The notes below the pieces were generated by a model that worked only from the letters and a program-made list of their open reading frames with translations, searched no databases and was not told the origin of the DNA. 64,000 nucleotides of DNA from the NCBI RefSeq assembly GCF_900116015.1, contig NZ_FOYH01000002.1, forward strand, positions 838,537-902,536, read 5' to 3'. The stretch is from Enterobacter sp. kpr-6 (GTDB lineage Bacteria; Pseudomonadota; Gammaproteobacteria; Enterobacterales; Enterobacteriaceae). This document shows positions 29,513 through 38,199 of the stretch, in pieces (position 1 is the first letter of the stretch; each line of letters begins with the position of its first letter). A program made the position numbers and the translations under genes.

Positions 29513-29516
29513 GGTG

Positions 29517-31715
29517 ATGAAATTCGATCAACCTGCACAAGAGAATCCCATCGACCGCCAGAAGGTGGTCAGCCAGCCGCATGACCGGATCGACGGGCCG
29601 CTAAAAACCACCGGCACCGCGCACTATGCCTATGAATGGCATGACGAAGCGCCTGACGCGGCGATTGGTTTTGTGGTCGGTTCCGCCATTGCGAAAGGAC
29701 AGATCACCGGCATGGAACTGGAGGCGGCCCGCAAGGCACCCGGCGTGCTGGCCGTAGTGACGGCAGAAAACGCCGGAAAACTGGGCAAAGGGGAGAAAAA
29801 CACCGCCACGCTGCTCGGCGGCCCGGAGATTGAGCATTACCATCAGGCCATCGCCGTGGTGGTCGCTGAGACGTTTGAACAGGCACGTGCCGCCGCCGCG
29901 CTGGTTAAGGTGCACTACAGCCGCGAGCGCGGCGACTACGATCTGGCAGAGCAAAAACCGTCGGTCACCACGCCGCCGGAAGGCACGCCGGATAAGAATG
30001 TCGGTGATGTTGACAGCGCGTTTGCCGCTGCCGCCGTGCAGCTTGACGCCATCTATACCACGCCCGATCAGAGTCACATGGCGATGGAGCCGCATGCGTC
30101 GATGGCGGTCTGGGAGGGCGACAAGCTCACCGTCTGGACATCGAACCAGATGATCGACTGGTGCCGCACCGATCTGGCGCTGACGCTCAATATGCCGAAA
30201 GAGAATATCCGCGTGCGGTCGCCCTACATCGGCGGCGGTTTCGGCGGGAAGCTGTTTTTACGCAGCGATGCGCTGCTGGCGGCGCTCGGTGCGCGGGCGG
30301 CAAAACGGCCGGTCAAAATCGCCCTGCCCCGCCCGTTTATTCCTAATAACACCACTCACCGCCCGGCGACCCTTCAGCACATTCGCATCGGCACCGATAA
30401 CGACGGGCGCATCACCGCCATTTCTCACGAAAGCTGGTCAGGTAATTTGCCCGGCGGCGAGCCGGAAACGGCGGTGCAGCAAACCGAACTGCTGTATGCC
30501 GGGGCGAACCGTCATACCGGGCTGCGGCTGGCGGAACTGGATCTACCGGAAGGTAACGCCATGCGCGCGCCCGGTGAAGCGCCAGGCCTGATGGCGCTGG
30601 AAATCGCCATTGATGAGATCGCGATCAAAGCCGGGGTCGATCCGGTGGAATTTCGCATTCTTAACGATACCCAGGTTGATCCCGCTAACCCCGAACGTCC
30701 GTTCTCCCGCCGTCAACTGGTGGAGTGCTTACGCACGGGCGCGGAAAAATTTGGCTGGGATAAACGCAACGCCACGCCCGCGCAGGTGCGCGACGGGCGC
30801 TGGCTGGTCGGTATGGGCGTGGCGGCCGGTTTTCGTAATAACCTGACGACCAAATCGGGCGCGCGCGTGCATCTCGACGCGCAGGGCGTGGTCACCGTTG
30901 ATACCGATATGACTGACATCGGCACCGGCAGTTACACCATCATCGCCCAGACCGCCGCCGAGATGCTCGGCGTGCCGCTGGACAAGGTGGTGGTGCGACT
31001 CGGCGACTCCGACTTCCCGATTTCTTCCGGTTCCGGCGGGCAATGGGGGGCGAACAGCTCCACGGCGGGCGTGTATGCCGCCTGCGTGCTGCTGCGGGAA
31101 ACGGTGGCGAAAAAGCTCGGTTTTGATCCGCAGCAGGCCGATTTTGTGGACGGGCAGATCCGCGCAGGCGATCGCAGCGCCAGCCTCGCCGATGCCGCCG
31201 CTGACGGCACTATTACCGTCGAAGATTCGATTGAATTTGGCGATCTGGCCGAAAAATACCAGCAGTCCACCTTTGCCGGGCATTTTGTTGAAGTGGGCGT
31301 GGATGTGGCGACCGGGGAAGTGCGTCTTCGCCGGATGCTGGCGGTGTGCGCTGCCGGGCGAATACTCAACCCGAAAACAGCGCGCAGCCAGGTAATTGGC
31401 GCAATGACCATGGGCGCGGGGGCGGCGCTGATGGAAGAACTCGCCGTCGACTCCCGGCTCGGGTATTTCGTCAATCACGATCTGGCGGCCTACGAGGTGC
31501 CGGTACATGCCGATATTCCTGAGCAGACGGTGATTTTCCTCGATGACACCGATCCCATTTCGTCGCCGATGAAAGCCAAAGGCGTGGGCGAACTGGGCCT
31601 GTGCGGGGTCGGCGCGGCGATCGCCAACGCGGTGTTTAACGCGACCGGCGTGCGGGTGCGGGATTATCCGCTGACGCTGGATAAGTTGCTGAAAGGCTTA
31701 CCAGAGCAGGTTTAA
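29517..31715 (+). CDS. paoC: Aldehyde oxidoreductase molybdenum subunit PaoC
   Basis: 732 residues from the second of two adjacent ATGs, giving MKFDQPAQENPID as in E. coli PaoC. Large subunit that binds the molybdopterin cytosine dinucleotide cofactor. Family marks: SPYIGGGFGGKLFLR, GNLPGGEPETAVQQ, AMRAPGEAPGLMALE, GTGSYTIIAQTAAEMLG and the catalytic Glu in KGVGELGLCG near the C-terminus. It oxidises a broad range of aldehydes, including aromatic ones, to acids. Confidence 0.96.
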   Translation: MKFDQPAQENPIDRQKVVSQPHDRIDGPLKTTGTAHYAYEWHDEAPDAAIGFVVGSAIAKGQITGMELEAARKAPGVLAVVTAENAGKLGKGEKNTATLLGGPEIEHYHQAIAVVVAETFEQARAAAALVKVHYSRERGDYDLAEQKPSVTTPPEGTPDKNVGDVDSAFAAAAVQLDAIYTTPDQSHMAMEPHASMAVWEGDKLTVWTSNQMIDWCRTDLALTLNMPKENIRVRSPYIGGGFGGKLFLRSDALLAALGARAAKRPVKIALPRPFIPNNTTHRPATLQHIRIGTDNDGRITAISHESWSGNLPGGEPETAVQQTELLYAGANRHTGLRLAELDLPEGNAMRAPGEAPGLMALEIAIDEIAIKAGVDPVEFRILNDTQVDPANPERPFSRRQLVECLRTGAEKFGWDKRNATPAQVRDGRWLVGMGVAAGFRNNLTTKSGARVHLDAQGVVTVDTDMTDIGTGSYTIIAQTAAEMLGVPLDKVVVRLGDSDFPISSGSGGQWGANSSTAGVYAACVLLRETVAKKLGFDPQQADFVDGQIRAGDRSASLADAAADGTITVEDSIEFGDLAEKYQQSTFAGHFVEVGVDVATGEVRLRRMLAVCAAGRILNPKTARSQVIGAMTMGAGAALMEELAVDSRLGYFVNHDLAAYEVPVHADIPEQTVIFLDDTDPISSPMKAKGVGELGLCGVGAAIANAVFNATGVRVRDYPLTLDKLLKGLPEQV

Positions 31716-31728
31716 GGATGGTGAAACA

Positions 31729-32652
31729 GTGCAACAGCCCTTTTCCCTGACGGAGCCTGTCACGCCCCGTCAGGCGTTTTTGACCGACGACAGCATGGCG
31801 ATTTTGCGCTTTGCGGCCCAGGCGATGAGCGCTGGCATGGCCGCCGCGCTGGTCACGCTGACCAACGTGCGCGGCGGCGCAGCGCGTTTGCCCGGCGCAC
31901 AGATGGCCGTGCGCGAAGATGGTCAGTACTGCGGCTTTGTCTCCGGCGGCTGTGTGGAAGCGGCAGCGGCGTTCGAGGCGCTGGAAGTGATGCAATCCGG
32001 GCGCGACCGCACGGTGATCTACGGCGAAGGATCGCCATATTTCGATATCGTTCTGCCCTGCGGTGGCAGCATTACGCTAACAATCCATGCCCTGCGCTCA
32101 GCACAGCCTTTGCTGGCGGTGCTGAATACTACGGAACAGCGTGAACCGGCCTGTCTGCGCTATCACCCGTCAACGCAGCGTCTGCAAAGCGTTGCGCCTG
32201 GCAAAGACAGCGGCCGGGGAGAACATTTTGACGTGCACTACCGCCCTGCGGTGCGGGTGATGGTCTATGGCCGCTCCGTCGAGGCACAGGTGACCGCAAG
32301 CCTGGCGCAGGCGGCGGGCTATGACGTGCACACGTTCGACGGCGTGGAAGCACGAAACTCATTCGCGCTGATTGATGCTGATACGGCGGTGGTTTTGCTG
32401 TATCACGATCTGCATCGTGAGCTGCCGATTTTGCAGGCCGCGCTCGCCGCCACGCCGTTCTACGTCGGTGCGCTGGGCAGCAGTCGTACCCACCAGCAGC
32501 GCGTGCAACGGCTGACGGAACTCGGCTGGTCAGCGCGCGATACCGCGCGGATCAAAGCGCCGATTGGCCTCTTTCCGAAAGCGCGCGATGCGCACTCGCT
32601 GGCGCTGTCGATTCTGGCTGATGTGGCCGCGGTGCGGACAAAAGCATGTTAA
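31729..32652 (+). CDS. paoD: Molybdoenzyme maturation factor PaoD (XdhC family)
   Basis: 307 residues, GTG start at 31729 with AAGGA upstream. XdhC/CoxI family: the N-terminal part has GAQMAVREDGQYCGFVSGGCVEA and a C-terminal Rossmann-like part has YVGALGSSRTHQQRVQRL and IGLFPKARDAHSLALSILADV. In E. coli PaoD binds the cytosine-dinucleotide form of the cofactor and loads it into PaoC. It overlaps mocA by seven bases. Confidence 0.92.
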   Translation: MQQPFSLTEPVTPRQAFLTDDSMAILRFAAQAMSAGMAAALVTLTNVRGGAARLPGAQMAVREDGQYCGFVSGGCVEAAAAFEALEVMQSGRDRTVIYGEGSPYFDIVLPCGGSITLTIHALRSAQPLLAVLNTTEQREPACLRYHPSTQRLQSVAPGKDSGRGEHFDVHYRPAVRVMVYGRSVEAQVTASLAQAAGYDVHTFDGVEARNSFALIDADTAVVLLYHDLHRELPILQAALAATPFYVGALGSSRTHQQRVQRLTELGWSARDTARIKAPIGLFPKARDAHSLALSILADVAAVRTKAC

Positions 32653-33191
32653 CCCCCTCCCCGACCGCGATCATTCTTGCCGCCGGAAAGGGCGCGCGCT
32701 TTCTGGCTTGCGGCGCGTCCACCCACAAGCTGGACACGCTGTTGCACGGCAAAACGGTGTTGCAGCATGTGATTGAGGCGGCGCAGGCTTCAGGACTGCC
32801 CTGGCATCTGGTGCGGCCCGACGGCGGCACGCCGGGGATGGGGGATTCGGTGGCAATGGGGGTGCGGGCCACGCCCGATGCAGGAGGCTGGCTGATCCTG
32901 CCCGGCGATTTACCGCTGATTACGCCGGACACGCTACAGTGCGTGGCTGCCGCGCTCACCGAGGGTCAAATCGTGGTGCCGCATTATCAACAGCAATTCG
33001 GGCACCCGGTGGGATTCGGGCGCGCATATTTTTCTTCTTTATGTGCGCTTTCCGGCGACACCGGCGCGCGGGAAATTGTGCGGGAAGCGCGATTGTGCGG
33101 AAAGGTTCATGATTTGCCTTTATATGACAGGGGCATCGTGGAGGATATTGACGTTCTGACGGATTTGCAGCGCGTTATTAATTTAGAATAA
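32646..33191 (+). CDS. mocA: Molybdenum cofactor cytidylyltransferase
   Basis: 181 residues. Nucleotidyltransferase fold with IILAAGKGARF, a 'HKLDTLLHGKTVLQHV' segment, LPGDLPLITP and GHPVGFGRAYF. It transfers CMP from CTP to Mo-molybdopterin to make the dinucleotide form needed by PaoC. Its place at the end of the pao operon makes the unit self-sufficient for cofactor finishing. In E. coli mocA is unlinked from pao. Confidence 0.87.
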   Translation: MLTPSPTAIILAAGKGARFLACGASTHKLDTLLHGKTVLQHVIEAAQASGLPWHLVRPDGGTPGMGDSVAMGVRATPDAGGWLILPGDLPLITPDTLQCVAAALTEGQIVVPHYQQQFGHPVGFGRAYFSSLCALSGDTGAREIVREARLCGKVHDLPLYDRGIVEDIDVLTDLQRVINLE

Positions 33192-33382
33192 GTGTTGAAC
33201 CTTATTTTACTGTCAATTGCAACTACCCTATTTCGGGAGGGGCATAACCGTCATATTCCGGCCTTTAGGATTATTCCCCCTTTTTCCCTCCGTTAAAAAG
33301 TCCAACAATTTCAGGCGCTGCACTGGCAGCACAGGATATCTCTGGCATCAACACAATTCAGTGGCAATAAGGACTAAGAAAA

Positions 33383-33943
33383 ATGAAAAAAATATCTGTG
33401 GGAATTCTCGTCGCAGCAGGCCTGATGAGCGGTGCAGCGCAGGCCGACAATCAGACGGTTACCGTGGGCTACGCACAAAGCAAGGTTGAAAATTTTAAAA
33501 ATATTCGCGGCGTGAACCTGCAATATCGTTATGAATATGAATCTCCGGTTAGCATTTTAGGTTCTTTCACTTATTTAAGCGGCGATGAAGATCAGCATTA
33601 TTATGTGGCGTCTGATTCGGTGAAAAATAGCGTTGAAGTAAAATACTATTCACTGATGGTCGGCCCGGCTTACCGTATTAACGACTTTGTTTCCCTGTAT
33701 GCGCTGGGCGGCGTGGCACATACCAAAGCTGATGGCAACACCAAATGGGTCAACGCGGGTGATAACTACACCGTGCGTGAGAGCATTTCCGAAGACTCCA
33801 CCTCGTTTGCCTGGGGCGCGGGCGTGCAGTTTAACCCGACCGAAAACCTGGCGATTAACGTCGGCTACGAAGGCACCAACGTGGATATCGACGGCTCCCG
33901 CGATATTAACGGCTTTAACGTAGGCGTCGGCTACCGCTTCTGA
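33383..33943 (+). CDS. Ail/Lom/OmpX-family outer membrane protein
   Basis: 186 residues with a 21-residue signal peptide (cleavage after GAAQA). It has the eight-stranded barrel pattern of the Ail/PagC/OmpX group: GVNLQYRYEYESPVSILGSF, VGPAYRINDFVSLYALGGV, AWGAGVQFNPTENLAINVGYEG, and terminal VGVGYRF ending in Phe. It is clearly diverged from OmpX itself. Members serve in adhesion or serum resistance, but the role of this copy is not known. Monocistronic, with AAGGACTAAGAAAA before the ATG. Confidence 0.9.
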   Translation: MKKISVGILVAAGLMSGAAQADNQTVTVGYAQSKVENFKNIRGVNLQYRYEYESPVSILGSFTYLSGDEDQHYYVASDSVKNSVEVKYYSLMVGPAYRINDFVSLYALGGVAHTKADGNTKWVNAGDNYTVRESISEDSTSFAWGAGVQFNPTENLAINVGYEGTNVDIDGSRDINGFNVGVGYRF

Positions 33944-33991
33944 TAGACCTTCCTGCTGCCCGACGACCTTGCGCCGCCGGGCATGTATACA

Positions 33992-34144
33992 TCACGACGC
34001 CAGGGTGGCGTTATCAATCACAAAACGGTAGTGCACATCGCCTTTGAGCATCCGCTCGTAGGCTTCATTGATTTGATCGGCACGGATCATTTCGATATCC
34101 GCCGCAATCTTGTGCTCAGCACAGAAATCGAGCATCTTCTGGTC
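33992..34144 (-). pseudogene. C-terminal remnant of a YahK-type zinc alcohol dehydrogenase
   Basis: On the minus strand the last 50 or so codons read [20 protein letters not shown], then [19 protein letters not shown] and a short tail. This is almost identical to the C-terminus of E. coli YahK. Similarity stops upstream near 34144 and the rest of the dehydrogenase gene is missing. A local deletion or insertion removed it; the break marks the left edge of the accessory segment. Confidence 0.85.
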
Positions 34145-34171
34145 AGCGGACAACTGACGTCTAATTCTTAG

Positions 34172-34279
34172 GAACATATTGTTGATGCGGCGCTGGCGGG
34201 CATAGGTATCGTTTTTTTGCCAGAAATACAGATTAAAACTATTGACTTTGGCAGTTGTAATATCAATAGCATCCTGTAA
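34172..34279 (+). pseudogene. C-terminal remnant of a LysR-type regulator
   Basis: A 35-codon plus-strand fragment, preceded at once by an in-frame TAG, reads [20 protein letters not shown] before a stop. The '[13 protein letters not shown]' segment is a hallmark of LysR substrate-binding domains. It abuts the yahK remnant, so two broken genes meet here. Confidence 0.6.
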
Positions 34280-34319
34280 TCTGTCAGGGGAATAGCCTAC
34301 CTAATACAAGGGACATCAT

Positions 34320-34922
34320 ATGTCTGCGGAGGAAAAACCAGTCTGGGGGATTACCGGTCATCGGCGCATACCGCATCCTGATAATCTGTTTCAAAGGATA
34401 TTACGCCATGGCGAGATATTACTTGAGAGCGGTAATTCGGTATATGGTTTAACACCGCTCGCGGAAGGTGCAGACCGTATTTTTGCTCAGGCGCTGATAC
34501 AATTAGGTATTCCTTACAGTGTGCCCCTCCCCCTTGAGCAAAAAAATTACGAACATGATTTTCCCGGTTCAATCGGGGAATTCCAAACGCTACTGGAAAA
34601 GGCACAAACAGTTTTTACTCTACCGCGCTGTCCCTGGCTCACGGAGAGCGATGTACAACCTGATGCTTCCGGCCGTGATTTTCAATACCTTAGCGTTGGT
34701 GTTTATATCGCCAACCAGTCCGATGTGCTTTTCTCAGCGTGGAACGGCAAACCGGGGCAGGGGATGGGCGGTACCGCGCAAATTACTCAACTTTTTCAGG
34801 ATTTCAGTTCGCTGGCCACCTCAGTCAACGAAGAGCAATATCGTTATTTTCAGGCATTAGGTAAAAGAAAAATAGCAACTAAACGCAAATTAATATCTTT
34901 GGACGTGGTACAGGATAAATGA
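34320..34922 (+). CDS. SLOG-family nucleotide-binding protein (first gene of putative defence cassette)
   Basis: 200 residues, no membrane helix. Rossmann-like SLOG (LOG/DprA-related) signature: GITGHR (10-15), LTPLAEGADRIF (44-55), a 'YEHDF' acidic motif (77-81), SDVLFSAWNG (134-143) and GQGMGGTAQ (146-154). SLOG domains bind or process nucleotide-derived signals, as in ThsA of Thoeris. The stop overlaps the start of the membrane-protein gene (ATGA), so the two are coupled. I infer it is the sensor of a nucleotide signal, perhaps one made by the TIR protein two genes on. No orthologue name known to me. Confidence 0.8.
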   Translation: MSAEEKPVWGITGHRRIPHPDNLFQRILRHGEILLESGNSVYGLTPLAEGADRIFAQALIQLGIPYSVPLPLEQKNYEHDFPGSIGEFQTLLEKAQTVFTLPRCPWLTESDVQPDASGRDFQYLSVGVYIANQSDVLFSAWNGKPGQGMGGTAQITQLFQDFSSLATSVNEEQYRYFQALGKRKIATKRKLISLDVVQDK

Positions 34923-35887
34923 ACCCTTTACATTTTACGCTTAAACAGATTTCAATTCGGCATAATGCTTATTTAAAGAAACACAGCCAACCACAGACAA
35001 ATCATAGTAAAGAACCTGCCCCTGATATTTATACAGATGAATGGCACGATCTGAACTGGCATGAGGAGCGGTCGTATCACTATAGTTGCTTATTTCGTGG
35101 CGGCGTTCTGTTGAGTTATACCCTTGGATTCCTCGCCGTGGTGTTCGCCGTCATTCCTATTTCTGGGATGCTCAGAGAAGAAACACTCCACCATTATGGC
35201 TTTATATTCGTATTACTGGAGTTGCTCGCGATTGCGTTGATCGTCGCCATTTATGTTTCCGGAATGTCGAATAAAGAGAATGGTTCTGGCCGTGTATTGT
35301 TTCAGAACTGGCGGGGCAACTGGCAGCGGCATCGCACTATAAGTGAAATCTTACGTTATCAGGACGCGATCGTATGGCTTAAACCAGATAATGTGATCCG
35401 TAAGTATCAGATTCCTGAGGCCGTACTCGCTGCCGCTATTCCTTCCGCCGAAGCCATGTTGCGCCGTTTACAAATACTGCTGGCAGAGCAACAGGCTTAT
35501 AATGCACAGAAAAAAAGCGAATATCATTTTATTCAGCATCGTCTTCATGCCATTGCTAAATGGAGTTTTATTCTGACGCTGGTGTGTTGCCTGGCGCACT
35601 TTTTTGTCCACTCTGCCGCGCTCTCTGCCCTGTCCGCCATTCTTCCCGCGCTGGGTTCATGCTGTCACGGCATTGCCTCTACTGCTGAATATGAAAAATT
35701 AGCGCAGCAATGCCACCAGACAAAACTCCTGCTGGATAACTTCGCGCAAGGACTGGTTGTTAACGAACAGCGTTTACTGGTTGATGATGTCGCGCTGCGC
35801 AAAGAAGTTAAGAAGTTCCTTGATATAGTGTTGGACGACAGGGATAAGTGGTACGTCTTTACCAGCTCCAGCAAATTGCCGTTATGA
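34919..35887 (+). CDS. SLATT-like membrane protein of the cassette
   Basis: 322 residues, overlapped with the SLOG gene. Two pairs of predicted helices: about 60-82 and 93-115, then 212-231 and 233-252. Between the pairs lies a cytoplasmic segment with NWQRHRTISEILRYQ, which resembles the 'R...aE.lR' motif of SLATT (SMODS- and SLOG-associating 2TM effector) proteins. A helical tail follows (EYEKLAQQCHQTKLLLDNF). SLATT proteins are predicted pore-forming effectors that act when the partner SLOG or cyclase signals. Effector role here is inferred from family and linkage. Confidence 0.65.
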   Translation: MNPLHFTLKQISIRHNAYLKKHSQPQTNHSKEPAPDIYTDEWHDLNWHEERSYHYSCLFRGGVLLSYTLGFLAVVFAVIPISGMLREETLHHYGFIFVLLELLAIALIVAIYVSGMSNKENGSGRVLFQNWRGNWQRHRTISEILRYQDAIVWLKPDNVIRKYQIPEAVLAAAIPSAEAMLRRLQILLAEQQAYNAQKKSEYHFIQHRLHAIAKWSFILTLVCCLAHFFVHSAALSALSAILPALGSCCHGIASTAEYEKLAQQCHQTKLLLDNFAQGLVVNEQRLLVDDVALRKEVKKFLDIVLDDRDKWYVFTSSSKLPL

Positions 35888-35917
35888 CTTTATTTTGATT
35901 TCAGGAAAGAGATAGAC

Positions 35918-37828
35918 ATGTCATCACCTATTTTTATTAGCCACTCTTCCCGTGACCGGGACTGGGCATATCGACTGATTAACGATCTGGAAAAACGCGG
36001 CGTTCCCTGCTGGATTAGCTCTCGTGACATTGAGCCTGGTGCCGATTATCAGAAATCAATCGTCGATGCGCTTGAGGCGGCTCCGGCGATGGTGCTGTTA
36101 TTTAGCGATCACGCCAATAACTCTAAAGAAATTCCCCGTGAAATGGCCATTGCCAGCGGCAAAAGCAAACCGATGATCCCGGTGAGGATCGAGGATGTTG
36201 TCCCACGTAATGCGCTGGAATATAGCCTGACTAATGCCCAGTTTCTCGATCTGTTTGCTAACTATGAAGGCACCATGACTCGCCTGACGGAAGCGCTTCT
36301 CCGCCAGATTGCCGCCAGTAAGCTGAATGTATCCAGCGCGAAACCTGCCGCCGTAGTCGATAAACCAGCACCGACAAAAAGCCCTCAACCCAGGGACGCT
36401 AACGATCAAACAAAACAAACTCGTACTGAGAAGACTCCCCCACCGAAGCCGAAATCCAATAACAAAGTCTATATCGGCGGTGGTGTAGTGGCGCTGTTAG
36501 CGATTGCTGGCGTATTTACCCTTACCTCGCATGATGATGCACCTCAAACGCAGACCGTTCAGTCGGCCCCGGCCCCTCAAACTGCACCTCCTGCCGCGAA
36601 ACCCGCTCCAACTATTGCTGAACAACCGCAGCAAAGCGAAGCAAAAGCAGTAACTCCACCGCCCGCTCCTGCCGTCTCCGTCGCACCAGAAGAAGATGCC
36701 GCACCAGGTGACATCGGCGCGCTGGTGACCAGCACTAAACAACTGCGCGCGAGTGACCGCATTGAGGCATTGCAAAAAAGTCCGCTAATGGAAAGTCAGA
36801 AGCTCAGCGCCGGACAAATGCTGACTCTGCTGAGCGGCACCAGCAACAGCCAGCGTAGCAATCTGATCGAGGATCTCCTGCCCTTCACTGAGCAACCCAT
36901 CGCCGTTACGGATGCGTTGAAATTACTGAACTTAACCGGTGATAGCTGGGCTTCTACGGTCACTACGCTAAATCCTGCGCTGCCGGACAATCTCAAAGAT
37001 GAGGAGATTCTGGCGCTACTGGGAACAACATCGTCTTCAAGCCGTGCACGAGTACTTGAGAGTCTGGCCCCGAAAGGCGTTGCACCATTTGACCTGGCCA
37101 TTGTCGAGAAAATTCTCAGGCCAATGAATGATAGCCGCAGCGGAGCCATTCGCACGCTGGTGAATTTATTGCCACAGCCGCTGCCGGAAGACAGTTTCGG
37201 TATGCTGTTGACTTCCATCAATAACAGCCAGCGCAACAATACGATTGAAGCGATGCAGCCAGCGCTTGCTAATACGCTGACGCTTTCGGGCACGTTGAAA
37301 CTGCTCGAAAATACTAACGATAGCTGGACTTCTACGCTTTATACCCTTTCACCAAGGTTGCCGGAGAATCTTACAGCGGCTGAAGGCACACAGTTGCTGG
37401 GGCGTACACAAAATAGCTCTCGCGCACGCGGCCTGGAAGCTGTCGCACCGCACCTGGCTTCCGGCCTGAAGGGGAGCGATACAGAGTCCTTGTTAAAAGG
37501 CATGAATGATTCGTGGTACAGCGGCGTTTATTTGCTGGTTCCGCGCCTTGCTAAAGATCAGGACAACGCCTCGATTTTGACGCTTTTGGGCCCGACCAAG
37601 AACAGTACTCGTAATCGAACGATAGAAGCCCTTGGCAGCGTTTTGCCCGCTAAAATTAGCGTGGATGACGCCGTCAATATGCTTAACGGGACAGGCGACA
37701 GCCGGTTATCAACAGCGATTTTCTTGCTGCCCTATTTGCCACCGCTCAGCCAGCAAGATCTGGATAATCTGGCGGGAAATATAAGCAAATCCGACCGGCA
37801 AAGGCTGTTTGAAGCCACGAAAAGTTAA
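35918..37828 (+). CDS. TIR-domain membrane protein with alternating 31/32-residue repeats
   Basis: 636 residues. The TIR domain (1-130) reads IFISHSSRDRDWAYRL, CWISSRDIEPGADY and NNSKEIPREMAIA; Glu75 is the likely NADase Glu. A Pro/Lys-rich linker is followed by one helix (about 184-203), with positive charge before and acidic residues after, so the rest should be periplasmic. A Pro/Ala/Gln linker to about 265 precedes roughly ten tandem repeats (296-636). A-type units (32 residues, 'LL..T.NS.R...IEAL.P.L') alternate with B-type units (31 residues, 'LL..TNDSW.ST...L.P.LP.N'). It starts 30 bases after the SLATT-like gene, with AGGAAAGAG upstream. Inferred role: sensor or signal-making partner in the cassette. 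Confidence 0.82.
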   Translation: MSSPIFISHSSRDRDWAYRLINDLEKRGVPCWISSRDIEPGADYQKSIVDALEAAPAMVLLFSDHANNSKEIPREMAIASGKSKPMIPVRIEDVVPRNALEYSLTNAQFLDLFANYEGTMTRLTEALLRQIAASKLNVSSAKPAAVVDKPAPTKSPQPRDANDQTKQTRTEKTPPPKPKSNNKVYIGGGVVALLAIAGVFTLTSHDDAPQTQTVQSAPAPQTAPPAAKPAPTIAEQPQQSEAKAVTPPPAPAVSVAPEEDAAPGDIGALVTSTKQLRASDRIEALQKSPLMESQKLSAGQMLTLLSGTSNSQRSNLIEDLLPFTEQPIAVTDALKLLNLTGDSWASTVTTLNPALPDNLKDEEILALLGTTSSSSRARVLESLAPKGVAPFDLAIVEKILRPMNDSRSGAIRTLVNLLPQPLPEDSFGMLLTSINNSQRNNTIEAMQPALANTLTLSGTLKLLENTNDSWTSTLYTLSPRLPENLTAAEGTQLLGRTQNSSRARGLEAVAPHLASGLKGSDTESLLKGMNDSWYSGVYLLVPRLAKDQDNASILTLLGPTKNSTRNRTIEALGSVLPAKISVDDAVNMLNGTGDSRLSTAIFLLPYLPPLSQQDLDNLAGNISKSDRQRLFEATKS

Positions 37829-38156
37829 CAGCGGTTATCGGTAGAGTAAAAGAAGGTCCAGGGAGGGACGTTCTGATGCTAAGAAGTAATTTGAATAATT
37901 GGAGTGACTATAGGTTTTGCCGCTGTATGAGCGAGCGCGAATCTAAACCCCTGAGCATCAAAATAATGCATATTCCTGAAGTACTGATAGACATTAGGAA
38001 ATGTTTGGATTGCTGCGATAATAGGAATAGAATTAACATCCAACTCATTGATTAAAATTATTTTTATGCAAGACCAACAGATGGATGCCCCCAATAATGC
38101 CCCCTACCTCTCTTTTATCCTTCATCTGTATGTACTGTTTTCGAAGAAGCAGAACT
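37829..38156. other. Spacer between TIR gene and OLD gene
   Basis: No convincing gene. A minus-strand frame of 71 codons (37879-38094) has no recognisable similarity or good ribosome site. At about 38083-38105 the minus strand carries a direct repeat, GGGGGCATTATTGGGGGCAT. Confidence 0.4.
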
Positions 38157-38185
38157 AGAAAGACCCCATAACTTAGGGTCTTTCT
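38157..38185. terminator. Hairpin terminator downstream of the OLD gene
   Basis: AGAAAGACCC and GGGTCTTTCT form a 10-bp stem around a 9-base loop, 15 bases past the minus-strand OLD stop. T-rich ends on both strands suggest bidirectional use. Confidence 0.65.
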
Positions 38186-38199
38186 AACTTTATAGATTA

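Noticed and set aside
34320..37828. Calling the TIR/SLOG cassette Thoeris
   Set aside because: Thoeris ThsA joins SLOG to a Sir2 or other NAD-cleaving domain. Here SLOG stands alone, the partner is a membrane protein, and the TIR protein carries a helix and repeats.
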